This document shows positions 23,720-31,874 of a stretch of 52,609 bases of DNA, piece after piece. The stretch spans positions 1-52,609 of the forward strand of contig DGTA01000133.1 of the NCBI GenBank assembly GCA_002394165.1, read 5' to 3'. Origin of the DNA: Lachnospiraceae bacterium UBA4348. GTDB taxonomy: Bacteria; Bacillota; Clostridia; Lachnospirales; Lachnospiraceae. Made by a program: the position numbers and the translations under genes. Under the pieces are notes generated by a model. The model made no database searches and had not been told where the DNA came from. It saw only the letters and a program-made list of their open reading frames with translations. The stretch's first letter is position 1, and each line of letters starts with the position of its first letter.

Positions 23720-25151
23720 TCCGCTCTCCCCCCAGGCTCGTTTCACTTCCGCCATCGCCGCTCGCCGGTCCTTCAGGGATCCTATCATCCCGGTCCGCGG
23801 CCGTCATCTGCCACTGCTCTACGCCCTCGGTATTCTCCTTCTGGAAGAGGATCTTGATGGTCGTCGCGATCAGCTGCACATCCATCAGCAGCGAATACTT
23901 CTCAATGTAGGTCAGGTCAAGCTTCAGCTTGTCATAGGGCGTCGTGTTGTATTTTCCGTAGACCTGAGCGTAGCCGGTCAGGCCGGCCTTCACCTTCAGG
24001 CGCATATGGAACTCGGGAATGATCTTCTCATACTCGGCGGCGATCTCCGGCCTCTCCGGGCGCGGTCCCACCAGGGACATATCGCCCTTCAGGATATTGA
24101 AGAACTGGGGCAGTTCGTCAAAATGGATCTGGCGGATGACCCGGCCCACCGGCGTGACGCGGTTGTCGTTCTTGGCCGCCAGCCTAGCGCCGGCCTTCTC
24201 GGAGTTGACAGACATGCTGCGGAATTTCAGGATATCAAAGACCTTCCCGTCCTTCGTAAGCCTCTTCTGCCTGTAAAAGACAGGCCCGCGGTCGTACACC
24301 TTCACCAGGAAGGCGATGATCAGCAGGATGGGCGAAAAGAGCACGATAAATACAAGTGACAGCACAATGTCCATCACCCGCTTCATCGCCTGCTGCTCCA
24401 CCGTAAGTCCCCGGTTCCTGAACAGCAGCAGCGGTGTGTCGAAAAAGTGCATCCGCTCCGCGGACATGATCATGATATCCGAGATCTTCGGCGAACAATA
24501 ACAGCGGATATCCTTGTCAAAGCAGAACTTCAGCAGCTGGTTGCGCTCGTGGGACGGCATGTCGCCGATCAGCACGCTCTCGAACTGAACGATCTTCTCC
24601 TCAATGGCGTCGAGCCCCTCCGCCAGGGAGATCACATCCCCAACCACGTACTTGTCCTTCCTCGATGCCAGCTCATGCAGGAACCGGTCCGGATCGTGCG
24701 TGTCGTAGATCAGGATGGTATTCTTGGGCGGATAAAGCGCAATATAAAGCTTTCGCGCGATAAATGTCCAGGCGATGACGACCGCCAGGTTGACCAGCGT
24801 CAGCCCGATCATCGGCAGCGAATGCTTCATGAATTTCCAGTGGCCGACCAGAAGCAGCTGCAGGTAGGCGATGAAATTCGTAAACAGCACCGAGAGGATC
24901 TGCGAGATGACCACATCCAGCAGCCGCATGTACCCCACCTTGAAAGCCGAGAACAGCTTTGAGAACAGGAAAATGATCAGGGCATACAGCATAATCATGA
25001 CCCAGTTGCCCCTTCTCCAGAAGGGTGAGCCGATCACGTTCCGCTGATTGTAATAGTTATACCAGACATATGCGAAGCCGGCAGTCTGTATCGCCACCAC
25101 CAGAAGGGAGGAAGCAAACGAATACAGGCGCTTGTAGCGTTCTCTGTTCAA
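23712..25151 (-). CDS. Polyprenyl-phosphate sugar-1-phosphate transferase
   Basis: The 479-residue protein begins a surface polysaccharide by placing a sugar phosphate on undecaprenyl phosphate at the membrane. Five or so N-terminal membrane segments and a CoA-binding-like soluble region precede the bacterial sugar transferase domain (about 285-465): KRVMDIVLSLVFIVL, RGPVFYRQKRLTKDGKVF, FDELPQFFNILKGDMSLVGP, RPERPE and VKAGLTGYAQVYG. TTG 25151 is chosen because AAGGAG lies 8 nt upstream, where the family begins; the longer frame crosses the promoter. First gene of the polysaccharide-like operon. Confidence 0.9.
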   Translation of the reverse strand: MNRERYKRLYSFASSLLVVAIQTAGFAYVWYNYYNQRNVIGSPFWRRGNWVMIMLYALIIFLFSKLFSAFKVGYMRLLDVVISQILSVLFTNFIAYLQLLLVGHWKFMKHSLPMIGLTLVNLAVVIAWTFIARKLYIALYPPKNTILIYDTHDPDRFLHELASRKDKYVVGDVISLAEGLDAIEEKIVQFESVLIGDMPSHERNQLLKFCFDKDIRCYCSPKISDIMIMSAERMHFFDTPLLLFRNRGLTVEQQAMKRVMDIVLSLVFIVLFSPILLIIAFLVKVYDRGPVFYRQKRLTKDGKVFDILKFRSMSVNSEKAGARLAAKNDNRVTPVGRVIRQIHFDELPQFFNILKGDMSLVGPRPERPEIAAEYEKIIPEFHMRLKVKAGLTGYAQVYGKYNTTPYDKLKLDLTYIEKYSLLMDVQLIATTIKILFQKENTEGVEQWQMTAADRDDRIPEGPASGDGGSETSLGGERNE

Positions 25152-25191
25152 AATAAAATCTCCTTGTCTCCAAATGAGCATAGTTATGTAG

Positions 25192-25220
25192 ATTATAGAA
25201 TAATTCACTTAAAAAGACAA
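25192..25220 (-). promoter_or_regulatory. Sigma-A type promoter of the polysaccharide operon
   Basis: On the minus strand TTGTCT (25215-25220) and TATAAT (25192-25197) are 17 nt apart, about 40 nt before the TTG start of the sugar transferase. Confidence 0.75.
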
Positions 25221-25236
25221 GGCGCCAGCAGGTGGC

Positions 25237-25269
25237 CGGTAGTGGCAGATGACTCACCAGCCACTACCG
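25237..25269. promoter_or_regulatory. Perfect inverted repeat between divergent promoters
   Basis: CGGTAGTGGC (25237-25246) and GCCACTACCG (25260-25269) are exact inverses, spaced 13 nt. The dyad lies between the minus promoter (25192-25220) and plus promoter (25275-25304), a position suited to an operator shared by both. Confidence 0.5.
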
Positions 25270-25274
25270 ATCAT

Positions 25275-25304
25275 TTGTCACATTGTAAGTGTCTGCGTTA
25301 TAAT
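25275..25304 (+). promoter_or_regulatory. Sigma-A type promoter of the TrpF-like/PfkB operon
   Basis: TTGTCA (25275-25280) and a perfect TATAAT (25299-25304) are separated by 18 nt, about 40 nt before the start codon. Confidence 0.7.
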
Positions 25305-25345
25305 ATCCCCAACAGACAATTCACATATCAGGAGGATCATCCATT

Positions 25346-26017
25346 ATGTTTACACAGATCTATTCTATCCAGACCGCCGAGGAAGCCCTCGCCTGCATCG
25401 AAGCCGGAGCTGACCGCATCGGCCTGCTGGTCGGTGTTCACGGCGGCAGTTTCCCCTGTGCCATCACGCAGGAAAAAGCGAAGGAGATCTTTGATGCGAT
25501 CGGGGACAAAGCCGTGCGCGTGCTGATCTCCGTCGAGTATACGGCCGATGCCGTTCTCGCTCAGACAAAGGCGCTGATGCCGGATGTCCTGCATCTCTGC
25601 GCCAACTTTGAGGGCAGTCCCGAATTTGCCGAGCGCCTTCGCCGCGAGATCCCCGGTGTAAAACTCATGGAGGCGGTGGGCATCACCGGCCCGGAATGCA
25701 TCGAGGACGCGAAGGTCAAAGCATCCTACGCCGACATTCTCATCCTTGATACTGTCTCGAAGACCGTGCCCGGCGTCGGCGCGGCCGGTGAGGTCAACGA
25801 CTGGAACCTTGACCGGCAGATCGTGGAGATGACCGACATCCCCGTCATCCTGGCCGGCGGCCTCGGCCCCGACAATGTGGCGGCGGCCATCGAGGCGGTC
25901 CATCCGGACGGCGTCGATTCGCTGACAAAAACCTCCGATAAAGAGGACGGCGTGCTCGTTCGGAAAAATATCGAGAAAGTGCGTGAATTCTGCCGGATCG
26001 CGCACACGTACAAGTGA
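25346..26017 (+). CDS. TrpF-like (beta/alpha)8 barrel protein, not canonical PRAI
   Basis: This 223-residue protein aligns with phosphoribosylanthranilate isomerase: ALACIEAGADRIGLLVG at the N-terminus, ILILDT with the acid Asp135, and VILAGGLGPDNVAAAI for the phosphate-binding loop. The catalytic Cys of the KICG motif is replaced (QIYSI, Tyr6), and the GGTG loop reads GAAG. It therefore probably acts on another sugar phosphate or ring compound, perhaps as an aldose-ketose isomerase. No trp genes are nearby. AGGAGG precedes ATG 25346. It is coupled to the PfkB gene by a 4-nt overlap. Confidence 0.8.
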   Translation: MFTQIYSIQTAEEALACIEAGADRIGLLVGVHGGSFPCAITQEKAKEIFDAIGDKAVRVLISVEYTADAVLAQTKALMPDVLHLCANFEGSPEFAERLRREIPGVKLMEAVGITGPECIEDAKVKASYADILILDTVSKTVPGVGAAGEVNDWNLDRQIVEMTDIPVILAGGLGPDNVAAAIEAVHPDGVDSLTKTSDKEDGVLVRKNIEKVREFCRIAHTYK

Positions 26018-26934
26018 GCGTGCGGCAGGTCATCTGTGCAGGCGACCTGTGCTGTGACCTCATCGTTCCCTACGGGAAAATGCAGGATGCGCTCGCGCGC
26101 GGCGATATCTCCAGAGAAGTGACCGATGATCTGCAGGTCGGCATGCAGTGCGGCGGCTCGGTGGGAAACGTTGCCCGCCACCTCGGCAAGCTGGGAGCTC
26201 ACCCGATCTTCATCACGCCACTAAAAAGAGACCAGCTTGGCGAATATCTGGCCGGAGAAATGGAAAAGCAGGGCGTCGACATGCGCTGGGCCGCCCCGTC
26301 CGACAAGTCCAACATGTACTGCGTCGCCGTGCTCGATCAGCGCGGGGAACGGACCATGTTCTGCTTCGTCCCGCCCTGGGCGGATTTCCCCCGCTTCACC
26401 GCCTCCAGCTTCACCACTGTTCCCGCCTTTGAGGGAGAGATCCTTTTCACCAGCGGGATGGCCATTCTCGACGATGCCCGGAACAATGCCTCGCTCCTCG
26501 ACTTTTTCCGGCGCCGCAAAAAGGACGGGGCCCTGATCGTATTCGACCTGAATGTGCGCGCCGAATCTTACGGCCTCGAAGGCGAAAGAAAGCGCGCCAT
26601 GGAAGAGATGATCACCCTCAGCGACATCCTGCTCGGCTCCGGCCGGGACGAATTCTCCCAGGTGACCGGCCTTTCGGACATTCCATCGGCCGCCCGATAC
26701 CTTCACTCCCGCGGCGCCGGGACTGTCATAGCCCGGGACGGCGCGCAGCCCATCCTCGTACTGGACGCAGGCGGAGAGCAGATCATCCCGGTCAGGCCGG
26801 TGACGCCCGTCTCCACCCTCGGCGCCGGCGACAGCTTCGATGCCATGTTCCTATGCGCCATCGCCTCCGGCGAAGAGATCGGCACCGCCGTCCGCCAGGC
26901 TTCCGATTACGCCGGCGAATACATTTCGCATTAA
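26014..26934 (+). CDS. PfkB-family carbohydrate kinase
   Basis: This 306-residue kinase has the N-terminal ICAGDLCCDLIVPYGKM and CGGSVGNVARHLGKLGA substrate-site region, the mid-protein ribokinase beta-clasp, LIVFDLNVRAE, and the signature STLGAGDSFDAMF with catalytic Asp273. It phosphorylates a sugar or nucleoside using ATP; specificity cannot be read. GTG 26014 overlaps the TGA of the TrpF-like gene (GTGA), indicating translational coupling. A kinase followed by an isomerase-like barrel suggests a two-step route for one sugar. An R1 palindrome starts 2 nt after the stop. Confidence 0.85.
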   Translation: MSVRQVICAGDLCCDLIVPYGKMQDALARGDISREVTDDLQVGMQCGGSVGNVARHLGKLGAHPIFITPLKRDQLGEYLAGEMEKQGVDMRWAAPSDKSNMYCVAVLDQRGERTMFCFVPPWADFPRFTASSFTTVPAFEGEILFTSGMAILDDARNNASLLDFFRRRKKDGALIVFDLNVRAESYGLEGERKRAMEEMITLSDILLGSGRDEFSQVTGLSDIPSAARYLHSRGAGTVIARDGAQPILVLDAGGEQIIPVRPVTPVSTLGAGDSFDAMFLCAIASGEEIGTAVRQASDYAGEYISH

Positions 26935-26935
26935 A

Positions 26936-26985
26936 AGGGGTCTGACCCTTTTCGCACGTTGAAGCGCGAAAAGGGTCAGACCCCT
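26936..26985. repeat. R1 full palindrome
   Basis: AGGGGTCTGACCCTTTTCGC, a loop, and the inverse arm, with one base differing in the stem (caC versus cGc). It lies between the convergent PfkB and 116-residue protein genes and overlaps the latter's end. Confidence 0.85.
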
Positions 26986-27334
26986 ATTTCTCGCTTACAG
27001 GGGGACAGTCCATCGCCATCAGCATCCTCATCGCCCCGGCCAGTTCCCTCCCGCATTTCCTCTTGTACCTGATCCGGCAGACTCTGACCCTTCTTTCCTC
27101 CCCCGCTTCTCCTTCCAGGTACCGGATCACGATCCGGCCGGTACGTACGGAGGCGCTGATCTCAAACAGAAGCCGCTCTCCCGCTGCCGGTCCCGACCAG
27201 ACCAGCAGCAGGCCGCGCTTCCTGTCATGGCGGCAGTTAACGATCCCCAAGCCGCGCAGCTGCTCTCTCACTTCGGCAAGCATCAGATTTCCCGCCGCTT
27301 TATATTCTCCGCCGATCTCCCTGAGTATGTTCAT
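26984..27334 (-). CDS. Hypothetical 116-residue protein ending in R2 sequence
   Basis: I do not recognise this family. From ATG 27334 (MNILREIGGEYKAAG; AAAGGA 6 nt upstream) it reads as a small, basic, mixed alpha/beta protein, with a Lys/Arg-rich YKRKCGREL near the C-terminus and no signal peptide or membrane segment. The final residues MDCPPVSEK and the stop are encoded by an R2 half-element (complement of ACAGGGGGACAGTCC) and the edge of R1, so the original C-terminus was probably altered by repeat insertion. R1 palindromes sit on both sides (26936 and 27413). Confidence 0.6.
   Translation of the reverse strand: MNILREIGGEYKAAGNLMLAEVREQLRGLGIVNCRHDRKRGLLLVWSGPAAGERLLFEISASVRTGRIVIRYLEGEAGEERRVRVCRIRYKRKCGRELAGAMRMLMAMDCPPVSEK
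26998..27014. repeat. R2 half-element within a gene end
   Basis: ACAGGGGGACAGTCC matches the R2 left half and is read as the C-terminal codons of the 116-residue protein. Confidence 0.65.
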
Positions 27335-27412
27335 ACTGTATCCTTTCCAAAACCTGTTCAGATACAGCATAGCACAGGCACCGCTGCAGATTTGTTCAGG
27401 AGCGGCGCGTGA

Positions 27413-27462
27413 AGGGGTCTGACCCTTTTCGCACGTTGAAGTGCGAAAAGGGTCAGACCCCT
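27413..27462. repeat. R1 full palindrome
   Basis: A perfect copy with 21-bp arms and a gttgaa loop, identical in form to 14742-14790. It lies between the 454-residue protein's stop (27475) and the upstream region of the 116-residue protein. Confidence 0.85.
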
Positions 27463-27474
27463 TAATAAAAATCT

Positions 27475-28839
27475 TTATTTTGTCAGCTTTTCCAGCTCCT
27501 GGCTGTAACTGGTGGAGGCCTGATACATACGGTAGAGGTAGAAGTTTTCTTCATCCAGCGCGCAGCTGGTCACTTCCTCCATGAGGAAGCTGTCCGGATC
27601 GGCCTCTTCCAGATACTGCAGCACAAAGCTGTCAAAGTCGTCCTCCTCCCGAAGGGGCACGAACCCGCACTCCAGCAGGATATGATCCAGCCTGGCCGGG
27701 GTCATCTGCTCTTCTTTTGACAGCAGTGCGTCTTTCTCGAAAAACAGCAGGAAGCAGATGAGCGTCGTCCTGTCAGGATCGAGCGCGCCTTTGATGTATT
27801 TGCGCAGGGTATTCTCGCCGGCGCGGTTTTTCTGGTACCCCCTGCTCTTCCCGTCGAGGGAATAGATCTCATCGAGCTGCGCCTCTTCGGCGTCCAGATA
27901 CTGCTGCAATGCGGTCAGGACCGCATCATCGTCCCCGGATGAGTAGGTACCCGGGTCATATCGGCGCAGGTATTCGGCGAGGGTGTGCCGGGCGGACGGC
28001 GGCAGCGAGGCGATATCGCCGTAGTACTCGATCAGCACCTGCATCCAGTCCAGCGACACATATTCAAAATAGAAATAGTTGAAGGCATCGAAGATCTCGC
28101 CGCAGGATATGTCCGCTTTCATCAGTAATTCCCGGGCTTCCGACGGCGTATACTTCTTCCGCCTCAGCGCCGAGATGCCCTTGAAGACCACCAGCTGCGA
28201 GAAAGCATCCTCCACCGCCACAGACTGCTCCAGCGCACTCACGTACTGCTCGATCCGGCCCCGGAGCATGGCATACAGATACCGACAGAAATAGTAGCGC
28301 GTCTTTTCCCGGACCGGGCTGAAGACCGCCGCGTTATCCTCCAGAAAGGCGCGGAACGCGTCCTCCCCTTTCTCGGTGTCGATGATCCGCCTCTCCACCA
28401 TCCTGGTCAGGTGCCTGGTCCGGGTCATCTCATCGGACGGAGCCGATCCGTCCTCCACGTACCGTGCCAGCTCGGTCATCGAGATGGACGGTCCCCTGAA
28501 ATACTGATCTTCGACCGCGTGCCCGGCGCGGAAATCCAGGCAGATCTCCTGCAGGGACTTCCATTCCCGGTAGGAGAGCCGGTTCGAGAAAGCATAGATC
28601 AGGCCGGCCTCCCAAAGGCTCCGGGCGTAGAGCGCCGCGCAGCCGGATGCCCGCAGCTTGCTGTTAAGCTCCTCCAGCGACATGCGGCCGACGAAGCCCA
28701 GCGCGATGATCCGGTAGCGGAGCGGGATTTTCATCACCCGGTTCATATCGCGGCTCATTCCCTCCTCAAGCAGCGCCGCGCCGTCGGCGTCCGCCATGAC
28801 CTCATCGATGATCGTATCAAATACCGTCTGTTTTTTCAT
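27475..28839 (-). CDS. Unrecognised 454-residue protein paired with a Ser/Thr kinase
   Basis: No family is recognised. The protein is soluble, strongly alpha-helical by composition, and acidic, with no signal peptide or membrane segment. Possible helical-repeat texture is seen (RTRHLTRMVERRIIDTEKGE, EAQLDEIYSLDGKSRGYQKN). It starts MKKQTVFDTIIDEVMADADG at ATG 28839, 22 nt after the kinase stop, so it is probably cotranslated with the kinase. By position it is a candidate substrate, regulator or effector of that kinase; this is inference only. Confidence 0.7.
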   Translation of the reverse strand: MKKQTVFDTIIDEVMADADGAALLEEGMSRDMNRVMKIPLRYRIIALGFVGRMSLEELNSKLRASGCAALYARSLWEAGLIYAFSNRLSYREWKSLQEICLDFRAGHAVEDQYFRGPSISMTELARYVEDGSAPSDEMTRTRHLTRMVERRIIDTEKGEDAFRAFLEDNAAVFSPVREKTRYYFCRYLYAMLRGRIEQYVSALEQSVAVEDAFSQLVVFKGISALRRKKYTPSEARELLMKADISCGEIFDAFNYFYFEYVSLDWMQVLIEYYGDIASLPPSARHTLAEYLRRYDPGTYSSGDDDAVLTALQQYLDAEEAQLDEIYSLDGKSRGYQKNRAGENTLRKYIKGALDPDRTTLICFLLFFEKDALLSKEEQMTPARLDHILLECGFVPLREEDDFDSFVLQYLEEADPDSFLMEEVTSCALDEENFYLYRMYQASTSYSQELEKLTK

Positions 28840-28861
28840 AAATCTTTCTCCACCGCCGGAT

Positions 28862-31693
28862 TTACTCCACCACCAGATCCTCCGGAACCAGGTCCTTCAG
28901 GCCGGTGATCTCTCCCAGGCCGGTGATCAGCGTCTCAAGCACCTCTTCGTCATCAGCCTTGGTATCGTTTGTCACCAGTTTATATATCTGCATATGCTTG
29001 AGCGGATAAGGCTTTAACAGTGAAAAATACAGCCTCTCCCGCTCTTCATTTCCTTCCTCATTCACATCGAAGTAGAAATAAAGATGGCCAAACTCGCCCT
29101 GCCTGATAGGCTCTTTGAACCGCTCGCAAAGATCAGCGGCAAAATCCGCCGCGGACTGAGCGATCTTTTTCACTTCCATATTGAAAAACCAGAAAGATAC
29201 CGAAAGTCCTTCGGCCTCATCGAACCGGGTGGTGATGCTTCCTCCCGCCTTTTCCGCAAACTCCCCGGCTTCCTTGATCAGTGCTTCCTGATCTTTATAA
29301 ATGGACGCAAACTGCTCCGGCAGCTGCGACGCATCCATATACTCCGGAAAGCTCCCCTTCTGATCATGGTACAAAAGCATATCCTCCACACTCACGTTGT
29401 AGTCGTCCAGCGTTTCCTTTCCGCAGCATCTTAAAAATGAGAGCAGGACGGGATCATATTCAAATGTCAGGTCACAAAAAGTCAGGACCGCTCCCGGTTC
29501 GTCCAGCATCTTCTCCATTTCATCGACGGATATCGATGCGAGTGGCTGCGAGTCGCAGAACAGATAAGCTTCCTCCACGCCGGCCGCCTTCAGCTCCCCG
29601 GTCGCCTGCAGTATACTGTTTTTTGTGTTTTCACTCAAAGAAAAAGAGATCTGCTCCCTCTCTGGATCCACACCCTCCCAGCTCAGGCCGTAATAAATAT
29701 CAGAGGCGGACCATTTGGAGCCGACGCTGAGTGAAAGTGTTCCGTCCAGTAGGATCGTCAGTTCCTCCTGCGCAAACGCATCCGGCGCTGTCTTGATGAC
29801 AAACGCGCGCGTATCGTAGCCGAGCAGGCCGGCGGCATAGGGCTGCTGCAGGGCATCCAGCCGCTGCTTCAGGGCGATGACGTTGTGGAACCAGGCAGCC
29901 TTGCCATCCTCCATGGAGGAAGAAAAGGACAGTCTCAGCAGCATATAGTCCCCGGTGATCTCCTCCTCACTGACCTGGTATTCCCCGGCCGTCATGCTCG
30001 CGGCGGGATCTTCCCAGTTTACCACCGGGTCATTGCTCATATAAAGTGATGTCTCGGACGTTTCATGAGATGCAAAATACAGCATGGTGTCCATAAAGGA
30101 TCCGTCCGTATCACGATTCAGCACACAGACGGACCGTCCGTCCCCGACGCTGATGCAGTGATTGTAATAATAAATTGAAAATTCCTGCTCAAGGTCATAA
30201 TACAGGCACAGATCCGCTCCGGCTTCGTCTAGCACATCGCCCAGTGAATCGCGCACCGCGCGGGCACTCGCCTCATCGAGCGTGAGCAGCATCATCCCGG
30301 GATCCTCATAGCCCAGATCCCGTATCTCATCCGCAAACTGATCCGACAGCGAGGCACCGTCCGAGGCCTGTTCGATCTCATCGCGGGCCACGTGCACCGC
30401 CGTCTTCTTTTTCTCGGCAAGCGTCTGGTCTTCGTTGGACGTCAGATAGAATTCCAGCGGCCGGCTCAGGTAGCACCGGCAGACATAATCAGGATCATTT
30501 CCCTTCAGGCAGTCGCGCGGGATGACCACCTCGATCCCGTCCTGCGTCTCGGTCCACAGATAGTTGTCCCTTCCGGCAAAGGTCTCCACGCGGCCCTTTA
30601 CCACCGCCTTCGACCGCGTATAGTCGGATGCGGTCATCTCATCTCCGGGGAGGAAGCGCAGTGTTTCCACAGGGATCCCACGCAGCCTGATCTGCGTGCG
30701 GTGCGTCCACGCAAAGATACCGGCCGCTGCCGCAGCCGCTGCCGCAATTGCCGCGATCCCGACCGTGAAGATCCTTCTTCTGCGGTTTTTGGGGTCTTCG
30801 CCCTTCGGGCTCTCCGGCCAGATCTCTTCGATCGCCTTCCTCAGCTCTTCCGCGCTCTGCCATCTTCCCTCCGGCTGCAGCGTCAGCCCTTTCATGATCA
30901 GCGCCTCGCCCTTCTCGGGCAGCGCCGCCCCCAGTGTGCGCGGGGAAACGAGCTCATCGAGGAGCATCCGCTGGAGAGAATCCTGCGGCGGCTCGCCGCA
31001 CAGACAATAGTAGAGCGTCGCACACAGGGCATACAGATCCGATGCCGGCGTCAGATCCATGCTGCTGTACTGCTCCGGCGGCGTATAGCCCTGCTTCGCG
31101 ATCAGCGCAACGCTCACCTCTTTCGAGTCATACCGGAAGGCAGCGCCGAAATCGATCAGGCACAGCGTCCCGTCCTCGAGCAGCATGATGTTCCCGGGAC
31201 TGATATCCCGGTGCAGGAGCCCCGCCCGGTGAACCTGTCCGAGGGAATCGAGCAGCGGCCTGACCATCCCGAAAAGACGGTCCGGATCCATCGGCCCCTC
31301 TTTCTCCACGCACGAGAGCAGCGTCCTGCCCGTCAGGAAAGACATAACAATATATGCCGTCCCATTGGCCTCAAAATAATCGGTGACATGCACGATCCCG
31401 GGCTGGGTTGAAAAGTCACTTAATATCCTGGCTTCCTTCAGGAACCGCGCCTTCTCCTTCTCCAGCCGCGCCGCAAAGGATTCATCGATCACGCTGATCT
31501 GGGCCGACGAGACCGCATCACGGCTCATATACTCCCTGCAGAAAAATTCCTTGATCGCCACGCGCAGCCCGATGCGCCTGTTCTCACCTGCATAGGTGAT
31601 CCCGAAACCGCCCTCGCCGAGCACCTCTCCGATCACATAACGCTCATCCAGCACCGTGCCGGGCGGCAGGCTGTATCTGTTTGTCCTCATCAT
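28862..31693 (-). CDS. Transmembrane Ser/Thr protein kinase with large C-terminal domain
   Basis: The protein has 943 residues from ATG 31693 (AGGAG 6 nt upstream; an in-frame GTG at 31720 has no site). The kinase domain spans about 20-290: glycine loop GEGGFGITY, VAIKEF (Lys48), KEARIL (Glu87), LLHRDISPGNIM, and IDFGAA. A basic RRRR then a single membrane segment at about 308-329 (Ala-rich) follow. The remaining 600 residues face outside and match no PASTA or other sensor I know. It resembles PknB-type receptors in plan only. It is upstream of and close to the 454-residue protein gene. Confidence 0.85.
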   Translation of the reverse strand: MMRTNRYSLPPGTVLDERYVIGEVLGEGGFGITYAGENRRIGLRVAIKEFFCREYMSRDAVSSAQISVIDESFAARLEKEKARFLKEARILSDFSTQPGIVHVTDYFEANGTAYIVMSFLTGRTLLSCVEKEGPMDPDRLFGMVRPLLDSLGQVHRAGLLHRDISPGNIMLLEDGTLCLIDFGAAFRYDSKEVSVALIAKQGYTPPEQYSSMDLTPASDLYALCATLYYCLCGEPPQDSLQRMLLDELVSPRTLGAALPEKGEALIMKGLTLQPEGRWQSAEELRKAIEEIWPESPKGEDPKNRRRRIFTVGIAAIAAAAAAAAGIFAWTHRTQIRLRGIPVETLRFLPGDEMTASDYTRSKAVVKGRVETFAGRDNYLWTETQDGIEVVIPRDCLKGNDPDYVCRCYLSRPLEFYLTSNEDQTLAEKKKTAVHVARDEIEQASDGASLSDQFADEIRDLGYEDPGMMLLTLDEASARAVRDSLGDVLDEAGADLCLYYDLEQEFSIYYYNHCISVGDGRSVCVLNRDTDGSFMDTMLYFASHETSETSLYMSNDPVVNWEDPAASMTAGEYQVSEEEITGDYMLLRLSFSSSMEDGKAAWFHNVIALKQRLDALQQPYAAGLLGYDTRAFVIKTAPDAFAQEELTILLDGTLSLSVGSKWSASDIYYGLSWEGVDPEREQISFSLSENTKNSILQATGELKAAGVEEAYLFCDSQPLASISVDEMEKMLDEPGAVLTFCDLTFEYDPVLLSFLRCCGKETLDDYNVSVEDMLLYHDQKGSFPEYMDASQLPEQFASIYKDQEALIKEAGEFAEKAGGSITTRFDEAEGLSVSFWFFNMEVKKIAQSAADFAADLCERFKEPIRQGEFGHLYFYFDVNEEGNEERERLYFSLLKPYPLKHMQIYKLVTNDTKADDEEVLETLITGLGEITGLKDLVPEDLVVE

Positions 31694-31738
31694 ATCCGGC
31701 TCCTGTATCACATACAGCACTCAAAATCTCTCTAAATC

Positions 31739-31747
31739 AGTATAACA
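31739..31747 (-). promoter_or_regulatory. Extended -10 upstream of the kinase gene
   Basis: On the minus strand TGTTATACT gives an extended -10 (TATACT at 31739-31744). A clear -35 is not seen; upstream lies the palindrome ACCGGCCGGT. Confidence 0.35.
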
Positions 31748-31874
31748 CACGCAGCACCGGCCGGTACAGACACGTCAGAGGACTCAAAAACAAATCTGCA
31801 GAACCGCCGTGATACGATCATGACAGATCAAAAACAAAGCCGCTTGAGGCATCACTCAGACAGGAGGTAACACA

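Noticed and set aside
25346..26017. Tryptophan biosynthesis gene trpF
   Set aside because: The catalytic Cys is missing, and no other trp gene is close.
30392..31411. 339-codon plus-strand frame
   Set aside because: It is antisense to the Ser/Thr kinase, and has no recognisable domain.
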